Origin: Kalaharituber pfeilii
Taxonomy: Eukaryota; Ascomycota; Pezizomycetes; Pezizales; Pezizaceae
Direction of reading: 5' to 3'
Assembly: GCA_015179045.1 (NCBI GenBank)
Contig: WHUZ01000108.1
Coordinates: forward strand, 124,001 to 188,000
DNA length: 64,000 bases
The position numbers and the translations under genes are program-made. Below, in pieces: positions 34,820-47,563 of the stretch (its first letter is position 1; each line of letters starts with the position of its first letter). The notes below the pieces were generated by a model that saw only the letters and a list, made by a program, of their open reading frames with translations, was not told the origin of the DNA and ran no database searches.

Positions 34820-35615
34820 AATTAGTATAACGTACTCGGAAGAGAATTTCCGCCTCACCCATCACATGCAGTTTGTGTTCAGAGTGTCATATAATAGGGC
34901 AAACGTGTGATTTTCAATAGCGAGGACCAGACTGGCGAGGACGTGATGTAGTTGAAGATGTTCCGATAGCAAACACCAATCCTAGACCTATTATGTATCC
35001 TCATAGGACTCATTTTGAACGCCTTGCTTCAGTGGTGCCAGAGGCGTTTGGGTAATTGTATGCCTTTCAGTGCCCACCACTGTCTGCTCACAGAAAGCCA
35101 GTCTCCATCTCGCCTGTCCTTCCTGCATACATGACGTCCCCACATTGTTGATCGGAGGCTTTCCTCTCCATGCGAAGATACGCATGCTCGGCTGAACTTA
35201 TGGAGTAAAGACACGTTTTCACCATTTGACCATTAATCTTAATAATATACCAATAACCGGGCGCCTGCCAATGTGTTGATCAAAACTGCTAGTTGCATGG
35301 TGACAAGGATTTGCCAGAATGTCTTTATGGAAGCTATAGTAGAAATCACTTACAGGAGTAAATCCAAACAGTGTTATGTAAGGTTTTTTTTTAATGTTCG
35401 TCAGTGAAAGGTGTCCACAGTAAAAAAGAAACGCAAGAGAGAAAAAGAAGGAAAAGAAAGCTCTGAATCTCAGGGCGAGAGCCCGCTGTTGCGAACGAAT
35501 TGTAGTGAGCAAGAGCCAGCGCTAGCATGTCTTCAGCTTGGTGAAGCAGGGCGGCGTAAATCGCGACAGCCCAAGGGGCCTGTTCCGGTACTGCGATTCG
35601 CTCTTAAGGTAATCT
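34820..35615. other. Intergenic, nothing recognised
   Basis: Short ORFs only (for example 35219-35512 minus and the Lys/Arg/Glu-rich start of 35411-35809 plus). No domain was recognised. Confidence 0.3.
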
Positions 35616-35623
35616 ATTGTAGG

Positions 35624-36664
35624 ATACTACTAGCGATTGCCGAAGCCCTCGAATCAAACGAAACGGAAGTCACGATCATAACGGACTCCAAGGTACCGAT
35701 ACGAAAGATGGAGAAGATCGCGCAAGGGCACCCGACCCCAGACGGTGCAACACACGCACTCAGGCATGGGAGAGCAGGCTATCAAGGGGCAACCTGGATG
35801 TCGCCGTGATGTGGGTCAAGGGACACAAGGGACTGCCGGGCAATGTGGAAGCAGATAAAGCGGCAAAGATAGGCACATGCATTCAATACCAAGACGAGAT
35901 CGTCACGGAACCCGGGATCAGGCAGGCAGCGAAGGCCCACAGAGCGGAGGAGAGGAATAGGCTGAGACTAACCTATAATCCCCTACAGCGACTGGGACAC
36001 CACGTAGGCACGATGGCAGGACTGTTGGGCGGCAAAGGCCTACGATCCTGGAGATACCGGATAGGAAAATGCGAAGGCCGGGAGTGCCGGTGGTGCGGGG
36101 AACGGGAAGAAACCACTACACACCTCCTAGACGAGTGCAGAGTGTTTTTTTGTTTTTTTGTTTTTTTCATTAATCGCATGCCGCCCTATGGGCTATGGCG
36201 ATGTTTAGTTACATGTGAGGTATATGAAAAATAAGGAGAAATAAGACAGTAAATAAGGAATCCCTCCCTTTTCCCGACTGACTTCCGATCCCCCTACTCC
36301 TTCGTCGCCCATTCCAAAATTTCCGCCAGATTCGTGTCTTTGTCTGGGTGTCTGAGTCCTTTAGCTCCGTCTTTGAGTGAGTGCAGAGTGTGGAAGGAAA
36401 CGATATGGCCCGGTGAAAGGGAGGACATAGCCAGACCACCAGAGGGAAAGGACAGGGACCCCTTACTGACGCTGATGGGCCAGATGGAGGATTGAGAGCT
36501 CTTATTCTGTCTTGACTTGCTATCCACTTTGCGTTGACTCCTTTTTACTTTCATATCATTTGCGTTGACTCCGTTCTCACTTTCATATCATTCCCTCCTA
36601 TGTACATAATCTCGCCATAGCCCTCAGGGCGGCACGCGAGTAATGATATTTAAAAAAAAAAAAA
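35624..36664 (+). mobile_element. LINE family A copy with RNase H end, interrupted
   Basis: The short target repeat ATTGTAGG lies at 35616-35623 and 36665-36672. ORF2 pieces read VTIITDSKVPI, then WVKGHKGLPGNVEADKAA after a frame break at about 35800, then CRWCGEREETTTHLLDEC. After a nested insertion the frame resumes with CRVWKETIWPG and ends TLMGQMED. The family A hairpin and poly(A) follow at 36612-36664. Confidence 0.85.
36146..36378 (-). mobile_element. LINE family A copy nested in another family A copy
   Basis: The perfect target duplication GAGTGCAGAGTGT lies at 36133-36145 and 36379-36391. The minus frame ends NLAEILEWATKE, the ORF2 C-terminus, followed by 3' UTR, hairpin (ATCGC/GCGAT type) and T-run. 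Confidence 0.9.
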
Positions 36665-36672
36665 ATTGTAGG

Positions 36673-37069
36673 CTGATGGACAATACGAACAACCAAGACT
36701 TAGGCATCATGCCTTGTTGGTGTGCAGCTGTACATTTCTGTTCAAAAATCGCTGTGTGATCCTCGTGCTGCATTAGATAGATTAAGATAACCAGTATTGG
36801 CACATCCTGCGCTATCATTATTTTACAACAAATTTCACACACCAAGCAGAGTCCTCCACAAGCACCGGTGATCCAACAAAGAAACAAAAACCCAGCTCTC
36901 TAATCTTTAAATCCGCAGTCCTTATTCACATCCATCTCAAAAAAAGCAACGGAAAGACAAGAACAAACAACAAGACAGAGAAACACAACAGGAAACAAGC
37001 GCAAGACAAGACGAGGCATCAAAGTAAATACATGAGCAACTTTTCCCTGCATCCGATATCCATGCCCAT
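36673..37069. other. 3' flank of the methyltransferase gene
   Basis: No recognisable feature; it probably includes the 3' UTR of the minus-strand gene. Confidence 0.35.
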
Positions 37070-38460
37070 TTAGCCTTGAAGAAGGCAGCTTCTGACAACA
37101 ACCACAGTGTGTCCAATCTTGATTCCCCTCTTGTACGCATCATAAGCAGCTAATGCATCCAATTTATGGGGCTCAAGCTGTGCCTCAAGCTGATAAACTT
37201 TTGCCCCAGCCTCTGCGGCCGATAAACTTTGGAAGACGTTCTTCAGGACCTCGACTGGATACCAGTGGAAAGGACCCAGACCCTTCTTCTGGTGGTGGAC
37301 GTAGCCGCCAATGACATCATCAGGCTCGGACTGCTCCTTCCAAGTGTATGTGTGGACTTCAGCATGGACGTCTGCGGCCTGTGCCATGGCAATAATATCC
37401 TTAACAGGTAGACGGCCACCCATAGATGAAAGGATATGTCCGCCTGGGGCGAGTAGTGTCGGAACATTACATCCGTTGCCACCTGTTGCTATTATTATTG
37501 TTCTCTGTTATTGTGTCGTTCCACTCATGCATTTAACCTCGCTATTGGATTATGTATGAATACGCCACAACGCCAGCTTTTATGTGGCTTACGCCACGGC
37601 GTTCTCTTTGCAAGCCACGCATCCCGTGCCTTTCTCACCTTTCCTGATATGATATCTTCCCTGATAATTTCCTATTCAGTCATGGTTCACAAGTCACGTT
37701 ATGCTATGCTTTCTCATGTATATAAACCTGCTGTTCTTGCGACTCTACGTTCAATAGACTTAACGGTATCTCTATACTTCTATAGCCCTCACCGTGACAA
37801 AGCAGCCCTCGCAGACCCTCCCGCTCGTATAAGTAGCGTGACCCCCTGCTTGATGGCAAGGAAGTGGAGAGCAAGTAAATTGCTCTGGGCAACGGCTGGG
37901 AGCTTCTCTTTGCGCTCCTCAACGTAGGTGGCAGAGGTCTGACCCTGAGTGATTTCATCTTCAGTAGCTTCGATCGGGATGTTCGGAAGATTCTCATAGA
38001 TAAGGTCGAATTGCACGCCCGCACCAATGAGGGGAGTAAGGAGGTCACCGTAGGCAGCGGTGACTACGGTGCTACCCGTGCCCTTGCTGGCTCCCAAGAC
38101 GTTCACAACATTGCGGGCAGCTGTTCCGAGGACATTGTGATGGAGATCGGTGAGCGCAAGGTGCTCAAGGTTGAACACCTCAGATGCAATGATAGCGTCA
38201 AGGCCAGAACCGGTACCAATGGTAGCAAAGCGCTTGACATCTTGATTTTTGCGGAGGTCCTTGTAGGCCCTGAATGCTGGAGTGGCAACCATGCTCACCC
38301 AGTCGGCGGTAGGTTCGTCGACCTTGGGAAGATAAGTGCTGTCATCAATTTCGATTTCAAAGGAGGATGGTACTTTGTTTGGTGGGGCCGCACTGCGGTA
38401 GTAGGTCTTAAAATCAACAGGGAGCGTATGAACTGTGCGGGAGGTAGTGGTAATGGTCAT
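37070..38460 (-). CDS. Class I SAM-dependent methyltransferase, 366 aa
   Basis: Two exons on the minus strand: 38460-37793 and 37502-37070. Exon 1 has motif I IGTGSGLDAI (residues 81-90), an acidic end of strand 2 (LALTD, about 105), and ENLPNIP (156-162) in the position of the NPPY-type motif IV. Exon 2 begins before LLAPGGHILSSMGGRLP, a typical late strand region of the Rossmann fold, and ends with VVVVRS. The protein should transfer a methyl group from SAM; the substrate is unknown. The 290-bp intron is much longer than others here. The acceptor at 37503 was chosen because it restores the frame and avoids a stop, so residues around the junction are uncertain. Confidence 0.75.
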
Positions 38461-39120
38461 TTTGAATACTTGTGGATAAGATGAATGGGACTGCTAGAAT
38501 GAGGACGAGAAGTCGGAGATGTAGATGATGGAATTATAGTCAGGAGAATGTTGCTCAGATAGGAATTGGGGTGTTACTGTTGAAAGATGTCCAGATAATT
38601 CTTCGCCTCACGGTCAACCAATGCCCTTTTATAGACTCCAAAACACCCCTCACCATTGATGGCGAGCATGCTTGCCATTCTTGGCTGCGGGGTGCACTGC
38701 CAGTCGGCCTGCGTGGGGTGCAAGCAGACGGGCATATGAGGTATCGGAAGTGCGGATATGATTTGCGGCCTGAAACGTGAAGCCAACTCGCAAACACTAT
38801 CCTCTTTTGTTCGTAATTTCCCGGGCGTGTTGAAGGCGCCCTACAGTGAGAGAGCATTTCGAATATACTTTTTTGTTCCAGGTTTCACCCCTTGTTGTGT
38901 TTGTTTGTCATCTCATCTCATCCTGTCTATAAGCGACCTAGAGATCCGGCAGGCTGGAAGAATCGCAGGTCTGTGGCCATGCACATAAGTCCCCCTGTCA
39001 CTGCCTTGTTTTGCCCTGCAGCTAGAAACGTCATGCATATATGCCGTACACCACTTGCTATGTATTGCGAATGCTAATCCGCAAGCTCACGGCCCGCCAC
39101 GGATCATTAATGGCTGGTGA
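38461..39120. other. 5' flank of the methyltransferase gene
   Basis: Overlapping ORFs on both strands at about 38555-38990 have no recognised domain. Confidence 0.35.
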
Positions 39121-39288
39121 AGCACATGTTTTAATAAGTATTTACGCAATAGGGTTCACTTAGGCTTGTGTCACCATGCTCGGCGAGCGCAAGCCTGAGC
39201 CCTAAGCACATGTTTTAATAAGTATTTAGGCAATAGGGTTCACTTAGGCTTGTGTCACCATGCTCGGCGAGCGCAAGCCTGAGCCCTA
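39121..39288. repeat. Two tandem 84-bp units
   Basis: The units at 39121-39204 and 39205-39288 differ at about one base. Each contains an inverted repeat (AGGCTTG...CAAGCCT, extended by AGGG/CCCT) able to form a hairpin. A third unit starts at 39289 but stops after six bases. Confidence 0.95.
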
Positions 39289-39460
39289 AGCACAATATGG
39301 ATTCTTGCCACACTTTTTGCAATTAGATCCACACTTTTTGCCTGAGTAACATTGAAGCTAAGCCTCTTGCACATCCCTGGTTTTGCGAGGCGGAACGTGC
39401 CATGTACATGTACATATGCTTTTTTCCCTGCCAGCAGATATGTACATGAGAATCACCTGA

Positions 39461-39623
39461 GAGGGGACGGAAGTAGGAGATACCGGGCGCCACCCGCATC
39501 ATGGAGGAGTTCGCGGGCAATACATGTAGTTAGGGTTACGAGATTTGTTCTTTGTGTGTTTTTTTTTTACTTTCATTAATAAAGACCCTCGCCATAGCCC
39601 TTTGGGCGGCATGCGAGTATTGA

Positions 39624-39657
<34 letters not shown>
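39461..39657 (+). mobile_element. LINE family A 3' end (about 200 bp)
   Basis: GAATCACCTGA lies at 39450-39460 and 39663-39673. It holds 3' UTR, hairpin and a long A-run. Confidence 0.8.
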
Positions 39658-39659
<2 letters not shown>

Positions 39660-39673
39660 AGGGAATCACCTGA

Positions 39674-40208
39674 TATGGTATGATTGTTGTCCCCTTGCAT
39701 AACACAATACTACGAGGATTTCTCTGAACAACGACGTCTCGCTTTTACAACATTGGCACATTAGAGTTACCACTAGCCCATGTGAGCACCTTGTCCCCAT
39801 CTGCTATAGTACGAAGAGCAGTTTAAAATGACCACCATGTACATTCTGCATCGGCATTAAGCTTTCCCCATTTACTACTTTCCGGTGTGGCCACTACGTT
39901 TACAGTAACGCAGAAGCCTGTACTAAGTCATTTCGTGCTTTCTCCATTGTAGATGATGACACTCATTGTACATATTCTGATTTAGGTCCTTTGGAACCCA
40001 AGGTATCTGTGTAGGTCTCAAACAAGTCACCATCTGCCATGAGCTGTCGCCCCCTCCACGCCAACGCTTACACGGCCAGTTATAGCACTCTTTGTTTGTA
40101 ATTCCACATTTCCATACCAATGTTTTTACCATACTTTCGTTATTTGGTCAGTCCACGGGCTTGGTTGATCATTTAGATCAGGTGCAGTAACTAATACAGC
40201 TATTCATC
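39674..40208. other. Intergenic, nothing recognised
   Basis: No long ORF or repeat end was recognised. Confidence 0.35.
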
Positions 40209-40640
40209 TACTACAGGCAACAACCACCTTGACAGAACGAGCGCTTGGAAGCCGCTCCGCAACCACAACATCCCCCCGAGCGAAACATACATAGATGGGG
40301 TGAAGTTTTGAGGAAATTTCCAGCTTCCTGCTCCGTTGCCAACCACTGACCCCACCGCAGGAACCAATAGGAATCCCCAAAATAGGAATATCCGCCAATA
40401 AGAGAATGCCACCAAAGAGGCTACAGAGAAGTCCCCTGCTGCAGAAGGAGCCCCCGCCCTTAGAGAAGGAGAGTCCTGACCTAAAAGTAGAAAATGTTAT
40501 CACACAACGCCGGAGAAAATATGTGAGACACTTGAAGCCCTGATGGTAGTTACTCCTCCACTCACTGTATCCCGGAGGGGTTAAGAAAGAGCTCCTTCAC
40601 ATTATGAATGGTGATTAGGAAAGGGCTTTTTGTCACCAGA
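40209..40640 (+). mobile_element. Decayed 5' end of a LINE family B relative
   Basis: At 40209-40345 (for example GAACGAGCGCTTGGAAGCCG and AGCGAAACATACATAGAT) it matches the leader of the element at 31469-32853 read on its coding strand. ORF1 does not follow intact. A tail-like AGAGTAATGATATAACG occurs at about 40803, but no boundaries could be set. Confidence 0.6.
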
Positions 40641-41847
40641 GTTACAGCTCAGCAAGGTAGCTGCGGAGATAGCATCTAGACCTGAGATACTGCCGCCGGG
40701 ACAGCAGAAGCAGGGGCTGACCTTCGAATACACATGCTGCTTAAGTGTGGATCCAACACCAGAGTCAGCGGAACCATCTTTTGAGATGAATAGATACAAA
40801 TAGAGTAATGATATAACGAAAAAACGGAAAGAAAATAAGGAAAAACGTCATCGTCTTACCGGGCTTGCTTGGAAGCGGCACCTCCTCCGTTGAAGGAAAT
40901 AGATCCCAAGGAGCGGATGGAATGTACTCTTTACAGTGAAATATGTTGCTGAATATTAACTGAGCTGCAGGAATATCTGAGAAATTAGCACATTGCAGAA
41001 CACCAGCGACCCTAGATCTGGAAGTCGATCGTCAGGAAGCCGTGGTCGTGAGGATGAGTTTGAAATTCTTCCGCTATCGGAGATATCGCAGCAATTTCTA
41101 ATCCTCAGCAAAGAGCTACAGTCGAGTTAGTGTTTCAGATCGGTTCTGCGGTCCGCAATTTCAACATACTACGTGATGCGTCGTTACTTACGCCTGTGAT
41201 ACATTCGAGCTATGACGGGGTAGACAAGGCCACGCAGTTTAACTGTATATCAGTTGTTGAGGCAAAACTATCATTATTTAGTTTCCCCGAGTCCTCATCT
41301 CCCGGCGGCTTAAAAGACTAGACATTCTACTCTGAACAAGTAAGATCCAAAAGGGAAGGACGTGCATCATAATAGTCGAGTTAGCTTCATGGATCTAAGT
41401 GGAACAGAGACTTCTTGTGCGCAGTCTACAACACCGGAAGTTTCATGTAACTAGGGTTCATGTGGTCCCCTCACCTCGGGCACTTTCCGGTGCTTCAAGT
41501 CAGAGGTTACAATCTTAGCACTTTGTGTTAGGCACGAAACACCTTTTAGTTACAGTTTTACAAATTGGATCTCGAACCAGCACTTTATTTTGGTCAAGCA
41601 TGTGCATTTGCTTGCTTCTGCTTAAATGCTACCAAGCCACCGAAGTAGTTCGGATATGCCGGGACCTAACAATCGGTACGAGATTATGACTGCCGTCATT
41701 TTTAACCCTGCAACATTTGGCGCCTTAGACTTTTCCGAGTTTCTGTTGCAAGGACTAGTCCCAATGGGGAAACAATATTGCGTACACCACGGCCTTATAG
41801 CTAGCATATTGACGGCGCCTAGAATGCTTTAGCAGTTGTTTCTTGTA
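40641..41847. other. Intergenic, nothing recognised
   Basis: Short ORFs only (41130-41321 plus, 41622-41832 on both strands). Confidence 0.35.
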
Positions 41848-42027
41848 CAGGTGAACCTAGCTATAATGAAGGTCAAGAATCTGATCGATTTTCTTCACTA
41901 TAACCAGTTTTCACTATGGCGAGGGCACTTTCTTTACCTGTGTAGACAAAGAAGCTCGCCCATCCCTTCAGGATCACTATAGCCAGGTTTTCACTAAAAA
42001 GAGGTTCATTATAGCTAGGGTCACCTG
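41848..42027. mobile_element. 180-bp pogo-like MITE
   Basis: The ends are CAGGTGAACCTAGCTATAAT and its inverted counterpart, with TA at 41846-41847 and 42028-42029. Confidence 0.85.
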
Positions 42028-42297
42028 TATACTGCTATTTGTTGCTCGGGTTGGGTATCCCGAAGCTCGCAAAAGTGTGACAGCATCCTGCCGCACATAG
42101 AAAACCAAGCCCCTCTGGATAGTCAAATGAAGGTTGCTTCATTACTAGAATACAATCAAGCACGTACAAACACTAGTTTAACTGAACTAATATAATTGGC
42201 TCATCCGATTAATTACATAGTTCTACAGGGATATTGTTTGCTATAATACCGCTCTTGAATCAATCCAGGCGAGGACAAACATGCACCTGTTTTAGTA

Positions 42298-42833
42298 TGG
42301 TGCCAGAAGTTAAAATCGGACATGGAAATTGCGACACAACCAACCTAATGCAAAACCTATCAGCAACCACAACATGACATGAATTAAGGTAGAGGTATCA
42401 GAAATCTATGGTCTTTGAGACGCTCTATCATTCTATAATTTTTTCATGGCGAAATCTTTATTCAATGTGAAACTAATAAGGCTCAAAGTATATATACTTT
42501 GTTACGAAATCAATCAAATGTTACATGCCAAGCCTCATACAAATGGATTAGTCATCACAGGGGTTGCCCCACTTGTGGCTCTTATATACATGATTTTTAA
42601 GCCTCTGTACCATATTGTCACATCTATTAGCTGTATTTCTTTTCAAATAAGTTCAGGAAAGACATTGCTATTGTTCCGAAAAGTAACTACAAGGATTGCG
42701 AGCGTGGGAAGCTGTGTAAGCGACCGTCAGGGGCTGAAAAGTGCGATTGCTCACAATTCACCGGCCCATATGGTGCAGCTTACTAATGCGGGCTGGCAAT
42801 GTTACAACATGTCCGCTTTAACTTCCGGCACCA
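42298..42833. mobile_element. T1 DNA element, copy 3 (536 bp)
   Basis: TA at 42296-42297 and 42834-42835 flank TGGTGCCAGAAGTT and its inverted counterpart. The interior is a diverged, shortened form with no usable transposase frame. Confidence 0.8.
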
Positions 42834-43052
42834 TACGCATACTTCTTGCCGAGACACAGATATGCTTTTAGCATCATAATTATAATCATAATTTTCAGCA
42901 CGATGTAACTTCACGAAGACAAGGAGATTGCTGATGAAAGGGTTAGTTCCTACCTTGCTGAAGGCGGAGGAACGGATGTAGGCCAAGAGCATCCAACCAG
43001 ATCGACCGGTCCGCACAGGACCGCTGCCAAAAAAACGGCCTCCGTGTCACTA

Positions 43053-43467
43053 CAGTTTTACCTAGCTATACCGGACGACCACTTTGTGCCCGGTTTAACC
43101 GAGCGTCCGGTATAACAAATTTTGCAGGGGTGCCCGCTAGGGGGGTACAGAACTTAGCAAGCCAATTGAGCGGTACGATATGTCTGGAAATTGGTGTTCC
43201 AGGGGGTGTCTTCTTCTTAATCTCCTCAGATATTATGGAATTTCAAACATTGAGTTGAAGATGTAGAGAACACTTCAAAAATACCACTATAACACATAGA
43301 AGGTACAAAAAGTATTTCCATGATTTTGGCCTTCATCTTGTTCAGCTAACTAGTTTATGTGTAATTTGAATTTAAAAGTCTACAGTTTTGTTGTCCGGTC
43401 CGGTTTAACTGGGCGTCCGGTATTACTAATTTTTTGTAACGAGGTCCGGTAGAGCTAGGTAAAACTG
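43053..43467. mobile_element. 415-bp pogo-like MITE
   Basis: The ends are CAGTTTTACCTAGCTATACC and its inverted counterpart, with TA at 43051-43052 and 43468-43469. Core motifs of the type CCGGT(T/A)TA recur inside. Confidence 0.85.
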
Positions 43468-43882
43468 TACATTCTGGCAAGGAAGTAGAGGATGAGAACT
43501 TTTCCTGATTTACACATGTCTCCACACCCCCGCCTGTTAGCGCATATGTATACTATAGATTTACAAGCTTAAAAATTCCAGATCTGTAGTTGTGGTGTTG
43601 TGGATACACGATTTGTCACTCCCTAAATTTGGTGTTGGTACTAAGCTGCCGGCACATACCCCCACCTGATATTGCAGGTGCATCCGAATTATGGTGATGT
43701 GAAGTTACCTCTCCTTCCCTGCGGAAATACAGTTCTCTAGTACCTTATATCCTCATGTGCGAAAAATGGGAGCGCAATTCCGCTAACCAGAGATTACTGT
43801 GAGGTCTGTCAAGATACTATCAAATTGTAATTAGAGATACTCCGTACCCTTCTCCCTGTTTTTCTTCCTCTCGTTTCTCGTA
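43468..43882. other. Short intergenic between two MITEs
   Basis: No gene or repeat was recognised. Confidence 0.3.
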
Positions 43883-44619
43883 CAGTCTACTCTTGCCATA
43901 CCGAATCGCTAAAATCTGGCAATTTTCGTCCGGTATAGCAAGGTTCCGGTACAGAATAAAATGCTTGGCAGACAGGATGGTGAAAAAATTTTGCAAATTT
44001 AAATAATTACTGAAATAGGAAATGAATGAAGTAAACATCAACTTGTTTACATATCCAGCCAAATACGTCAATATGTGTTGCTCTACAAAATCTAGAAAAC
44101 ATTGGGCCTTAAGTGTGCTTCGGAAGCATGTGTAAATGTTGACGAGAGCCAAAGTATGCTAAAGAAAAGTTAAGTGAATTTGGTAAACATTTTCGAGATA
44201 CATTGATAAGATTACTGTACTTCAACTTAACTGTGATATCCTAAGTATCTAACCTACTATTAGGGCTGATCCGTAGCTGTATCTACTTTGTCAGATATCT
44301 TAAAACAAAGTGATAAGTGCTTAGCAATTAATCTCAGTAATGATAGTACATGGAAAAATAAGCAACAAAGTACCCAGTTTCCATTACTTGAACAACACTG
44401 TAGCCAGTGTGATGGTAGCAGCGGTAGCAGCGGCAGTAGCAGAAGCAGTGACAGCAGCAGTGATGGCAGCCAAGTATGAAGTGGGGTAGTCTAAGATGTA
44501 TTAGTATTAGTGTATCCGGTATAGCAAATATTATTTGTATGGAGACAGGGGGTTACCTGTCTGGAGGTTTCTGTCCGGTCCGGAATTGTTAGGGCGTCCG
44601 GTATAGCAAGGGTAGACTG
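43883..44619. mobile_element. 737-bp pogo-like MITE with an internal AGC/GGT-rich microsatellite
   Basis: The ends are CAGTCTACTCTTGCCATACC and its inverted counterpart, with TA at 43881-43882 and 44620-44621. A (G)CAGYAG-type microsatellite lies at about 44409-44470. Confidence 0.8.
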
Positions 44620-44621
44620 TA

Positions 44622-45712
44622 TGTCTTCACTACTCATGTTAGATCCCCCTTCTCGACATCTTCTTTAAAGTTCATCTGCTCTGCACAGATTTTCGTCTTC
44701 CGTATTTGGTCAAATGCGTGCATTCGGCCCTTTAGCTCCGGATGTAAGAAATTTGCCGATACTTGACTTGGCGCAAATAGGCTAGCTTGTCCAGGTATGG
44801 TTGATGATGGCTAGGATAGATTCTAGCAAGGCTTTCACTAGTTCGACAAAAGCATGGAAAAAGAGATGCACCGAGAGTTGATTTGTCATTTGTCACTCAT
44901 TCTGCCCACTTGTTAGTCTCGCCTAATATAGATTGTTCTTGCCGATGCTTGGTGTAAGAGTTCCTGGGTACGCTTTTCCATTCCGGATCTGATAGTTTCA
45001 TGTGCCGCGTCCCGAATGAGAAAGGCTCGGCACGCAAGAGCTTCGGCTATGTTGATAGGCACTTTGAGGATTCCTTGCGAGTATTAAGTTCTCGGGAATC
45101 GCGTATCTGGCAGACGAAGCCTGATTGACTTGGTTGGCACATACAGAATCGCAATAAGCAAACAATTACGATATCACTGAAACATCTGTCAATAATTACT
45201 TCTCACTCCGCTTGGCTTATATGCTCCCTATTTCTTTGCCGTCATGAGAAAATCACTATCACAAGGTGGATACCAAGAGGCAGTGCCTGAAGAGCTAATG
45301 ACGAAAGTGGCAAGGTCTGTTGACCCCATGCTGCCAGGTTTACTGAAGTGGTGGGACGCTTGATCTTACCATCCCAGTCATAGCAGTATTAATAATTGTC
45401 ATCTTAATTCTCTCTTGTTATGCAATGTCTATCGAAGTTCCCATGCTTATGACACACCTGAAGTTATTGGTATGTTGATTGTCGTAACGATTGGCACAGA
45501 GAAAAGTTACTAGATTTAGACCTCATTGCAATTACAACCTCGAATTCGAAAAGCAGCGCTGTAACTACACCTAATACTGCCATACAAGGTTGATGCTACG
45601 ACAATTCAAACTACCCCCACACTAGTTTTTACCTGGAAAATCTGAGACGATTTAGCGGGCGGACGACAGGATTGTGCATGATTGAAACTGACGACAGGTT
45701 GCAGCAACAGAG
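44622..45712. other. 5' flank of the MFS gene
   Basis: No recognisable feature apart from very short ORFs. Confidence 0.35.
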
Positions 45713-47563
45713 ATGCCAATGAGTACTGTAAACGACGAAGAGCGCTCTATAGCATCAAGTGCCACTGCGCCTATTACGCGTACTCAACAAACACCATTTA
45801 CAAGTCTTCCTGAGAAACAGGAGCATGCTACCGGCAATGCTACACCAGCTGCCCTAGTTTTGCCATGGGCAGGTACCAACGACTCTGCGCATCCCCATAA
45901 CCTCTCATGCTTCCGCAAGTGGGTGATCACAATTATCGTGTCAAACGGCGCGGCCTGCGTGGCGAGTACCTCGTCAATATACCCCTCCGCAGATGAGGAC
46001 ATCCAGACACGCTTCGGCCTCACACATGAGATTTCCGTGCTGGGACTGTCCCTCTTCCTCTTGGGACTCGGCCTCGGACCACTATTGCTCGCCCCGTTGT
46101 CGGAGTTCTATGGTCGAAGAGTCATCTACTTAGTATCATATACTTTATTCGTCATTTTGCAAATTCCGACTCCCGTAGCATTCATATTCAAGAACAAATG
46201 GGCGTTATTGGTACCGAGATTTTTTGCAGCCCTTTCGGGGTCTGCTTTCCTTACGGTCGCCGGGGGGACGGTCAGTGACATGTTCTCGACGGAAAGTTTA
46301 GCGGCGCCAATGTCGCTTTTCAGTGCATCACCGTTTTTGGGGACTATTGTGGGACCTGTTATTGGTGGATTCTTGTGCGAGCAAGTTGGATGTGCCTGGT
46401 CCTTCTGGGTTATGTTATTCTGGTTTGTACTTCCCTCATGCAATCAGATTTGTGCTGTGCTCAATAATTCGGAATAAGATAATATTGACTTGTCGGGAAA
46501 CGGTGGAGGTCCATACTCGTTCTAGTAGGTGTGATATTTGTTGTCCCAGAAACATACACAACCGTGCTCATCATCAGACGCGCTCAACAAGTTCGGTCCT
46601 CGGGTACCGATCCAAATTACTACTCTGCACCTGAGCAAGAGCGTGCCGCAACGAATAGGACCCCAATTCAGGCGGTTATCAAATCATGCTACACACCGTT
46701 CCAGCTGCTCTTCCACGAGCCCATTGTTTCAATGCTGAACACCTGGACTGCTGTCCTCATGGGAATTCTCTATCTCTTTTTCGCAGCTTTCCCTAAGGTG
46801 TTCCGCAATGTATACGGTTTCCGCCTGCAGCTCACGGGGTTAACGTTCTTAGGCATCGGTTTTGGGATGGTTGTTAGCCTACTTTCCCAGCCATACTGGA
46901 AACGACGCTACGAGAGGGCGAAGATCCGCAATGGAGATGGTGGCGCAACGCCAGAGATGCGGTTGATCCCTAGCATGCTAGGAGGTATTTTAGCACCTAT
47001 AGGGGTTGGATGGTTTGCGGGCACCATCCGTGACGGGGTGCATTGGATCGTCCCAATTCTTGCGGGAATTCCCTTCGGACTGGGAGTAATTTTATGTTTC
47101 ATCAGTGTTCAAGCGTACCTAGTGGATGCATATCCTTTGTATGCTGCTAGCGCGCTGGCGTGCCACATATTCATGCGTACAACGCTTGCAGCGATTTTTC
47201 CATTGTTTGAGGCGTAAGTTTCCCATTTAATAGCATATCCAGTTTGCGCAGACTCTATTGCCAATATGATGGCCCCAATAATTGCTAACGATAAATTTCA
47301 TATTGTTGATTTCCAGACAAATGTACGAGCGGCTAGGCTACCAATGGGCCAGTGGACTCCTCGCCTTTCTGATTCTCATCATGACACCACTCCCGTTTCT
47401 GTTTGCGAAGTATGGGGCCGAAATACGTGCATCAAGTAGATTCACACACCCTCAGAATATCACCAGCGGCGGAGGGCAGGTGCCGTCACCGCAAGTGAAT
47501 GCATCACCTGGTGTTGCCGAAAGTAACAGCATAGCAGACCGGGCTTCTAACGTGCAGAGGTGA
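45713..47563 (+). CDS. MFS transporter, DHA1 drug/polyamine:H+ antiporter type, 553 aa
   Basis: Three exons join in frame: 45713-46422, 46509-47213 and 47317-47563. About 65 hydrophilic residues precede the first membrane segment. The first half has LSEFYGRRVIYLVSY, the DHA1 form of the loop 2-3 motif, followed by PRFFAALSGSAFLTVAGGTV and GTIVGPVIGGFL (the antiporter motif C region). Exon 2 starts with a hydrophobic stretch leading into FVVPETYTTVLI, the usual end of segment 6, then a long cytoplasmic loop and six more segments. Proteins of this group export drugs, polyamines or small metabolites across the plasma membrane; the substrate here is unknown. The donor (GTTTGT) of intron 1 was chosen because it joins in frame and keeps segment 6 complete. 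The tail after the last segment is hydrophilic. Confidence 0.88.

Noticed and set aside
37503..37792. Transposon in the methyltransferase intron
   Set aside because: The intron is unusually long, but no inverted ends, LINE hairpin or target duplication were found in it.
39121..39288. CRISPR-like array
   Set aside because: Only two tandem units without spacers, in a fungal genome.
44401..44480. Ser/Gly-rich microsatellite ORF as a gene
   Set aside because: It lies inside a MITE and is only a trinucleotide repeat.
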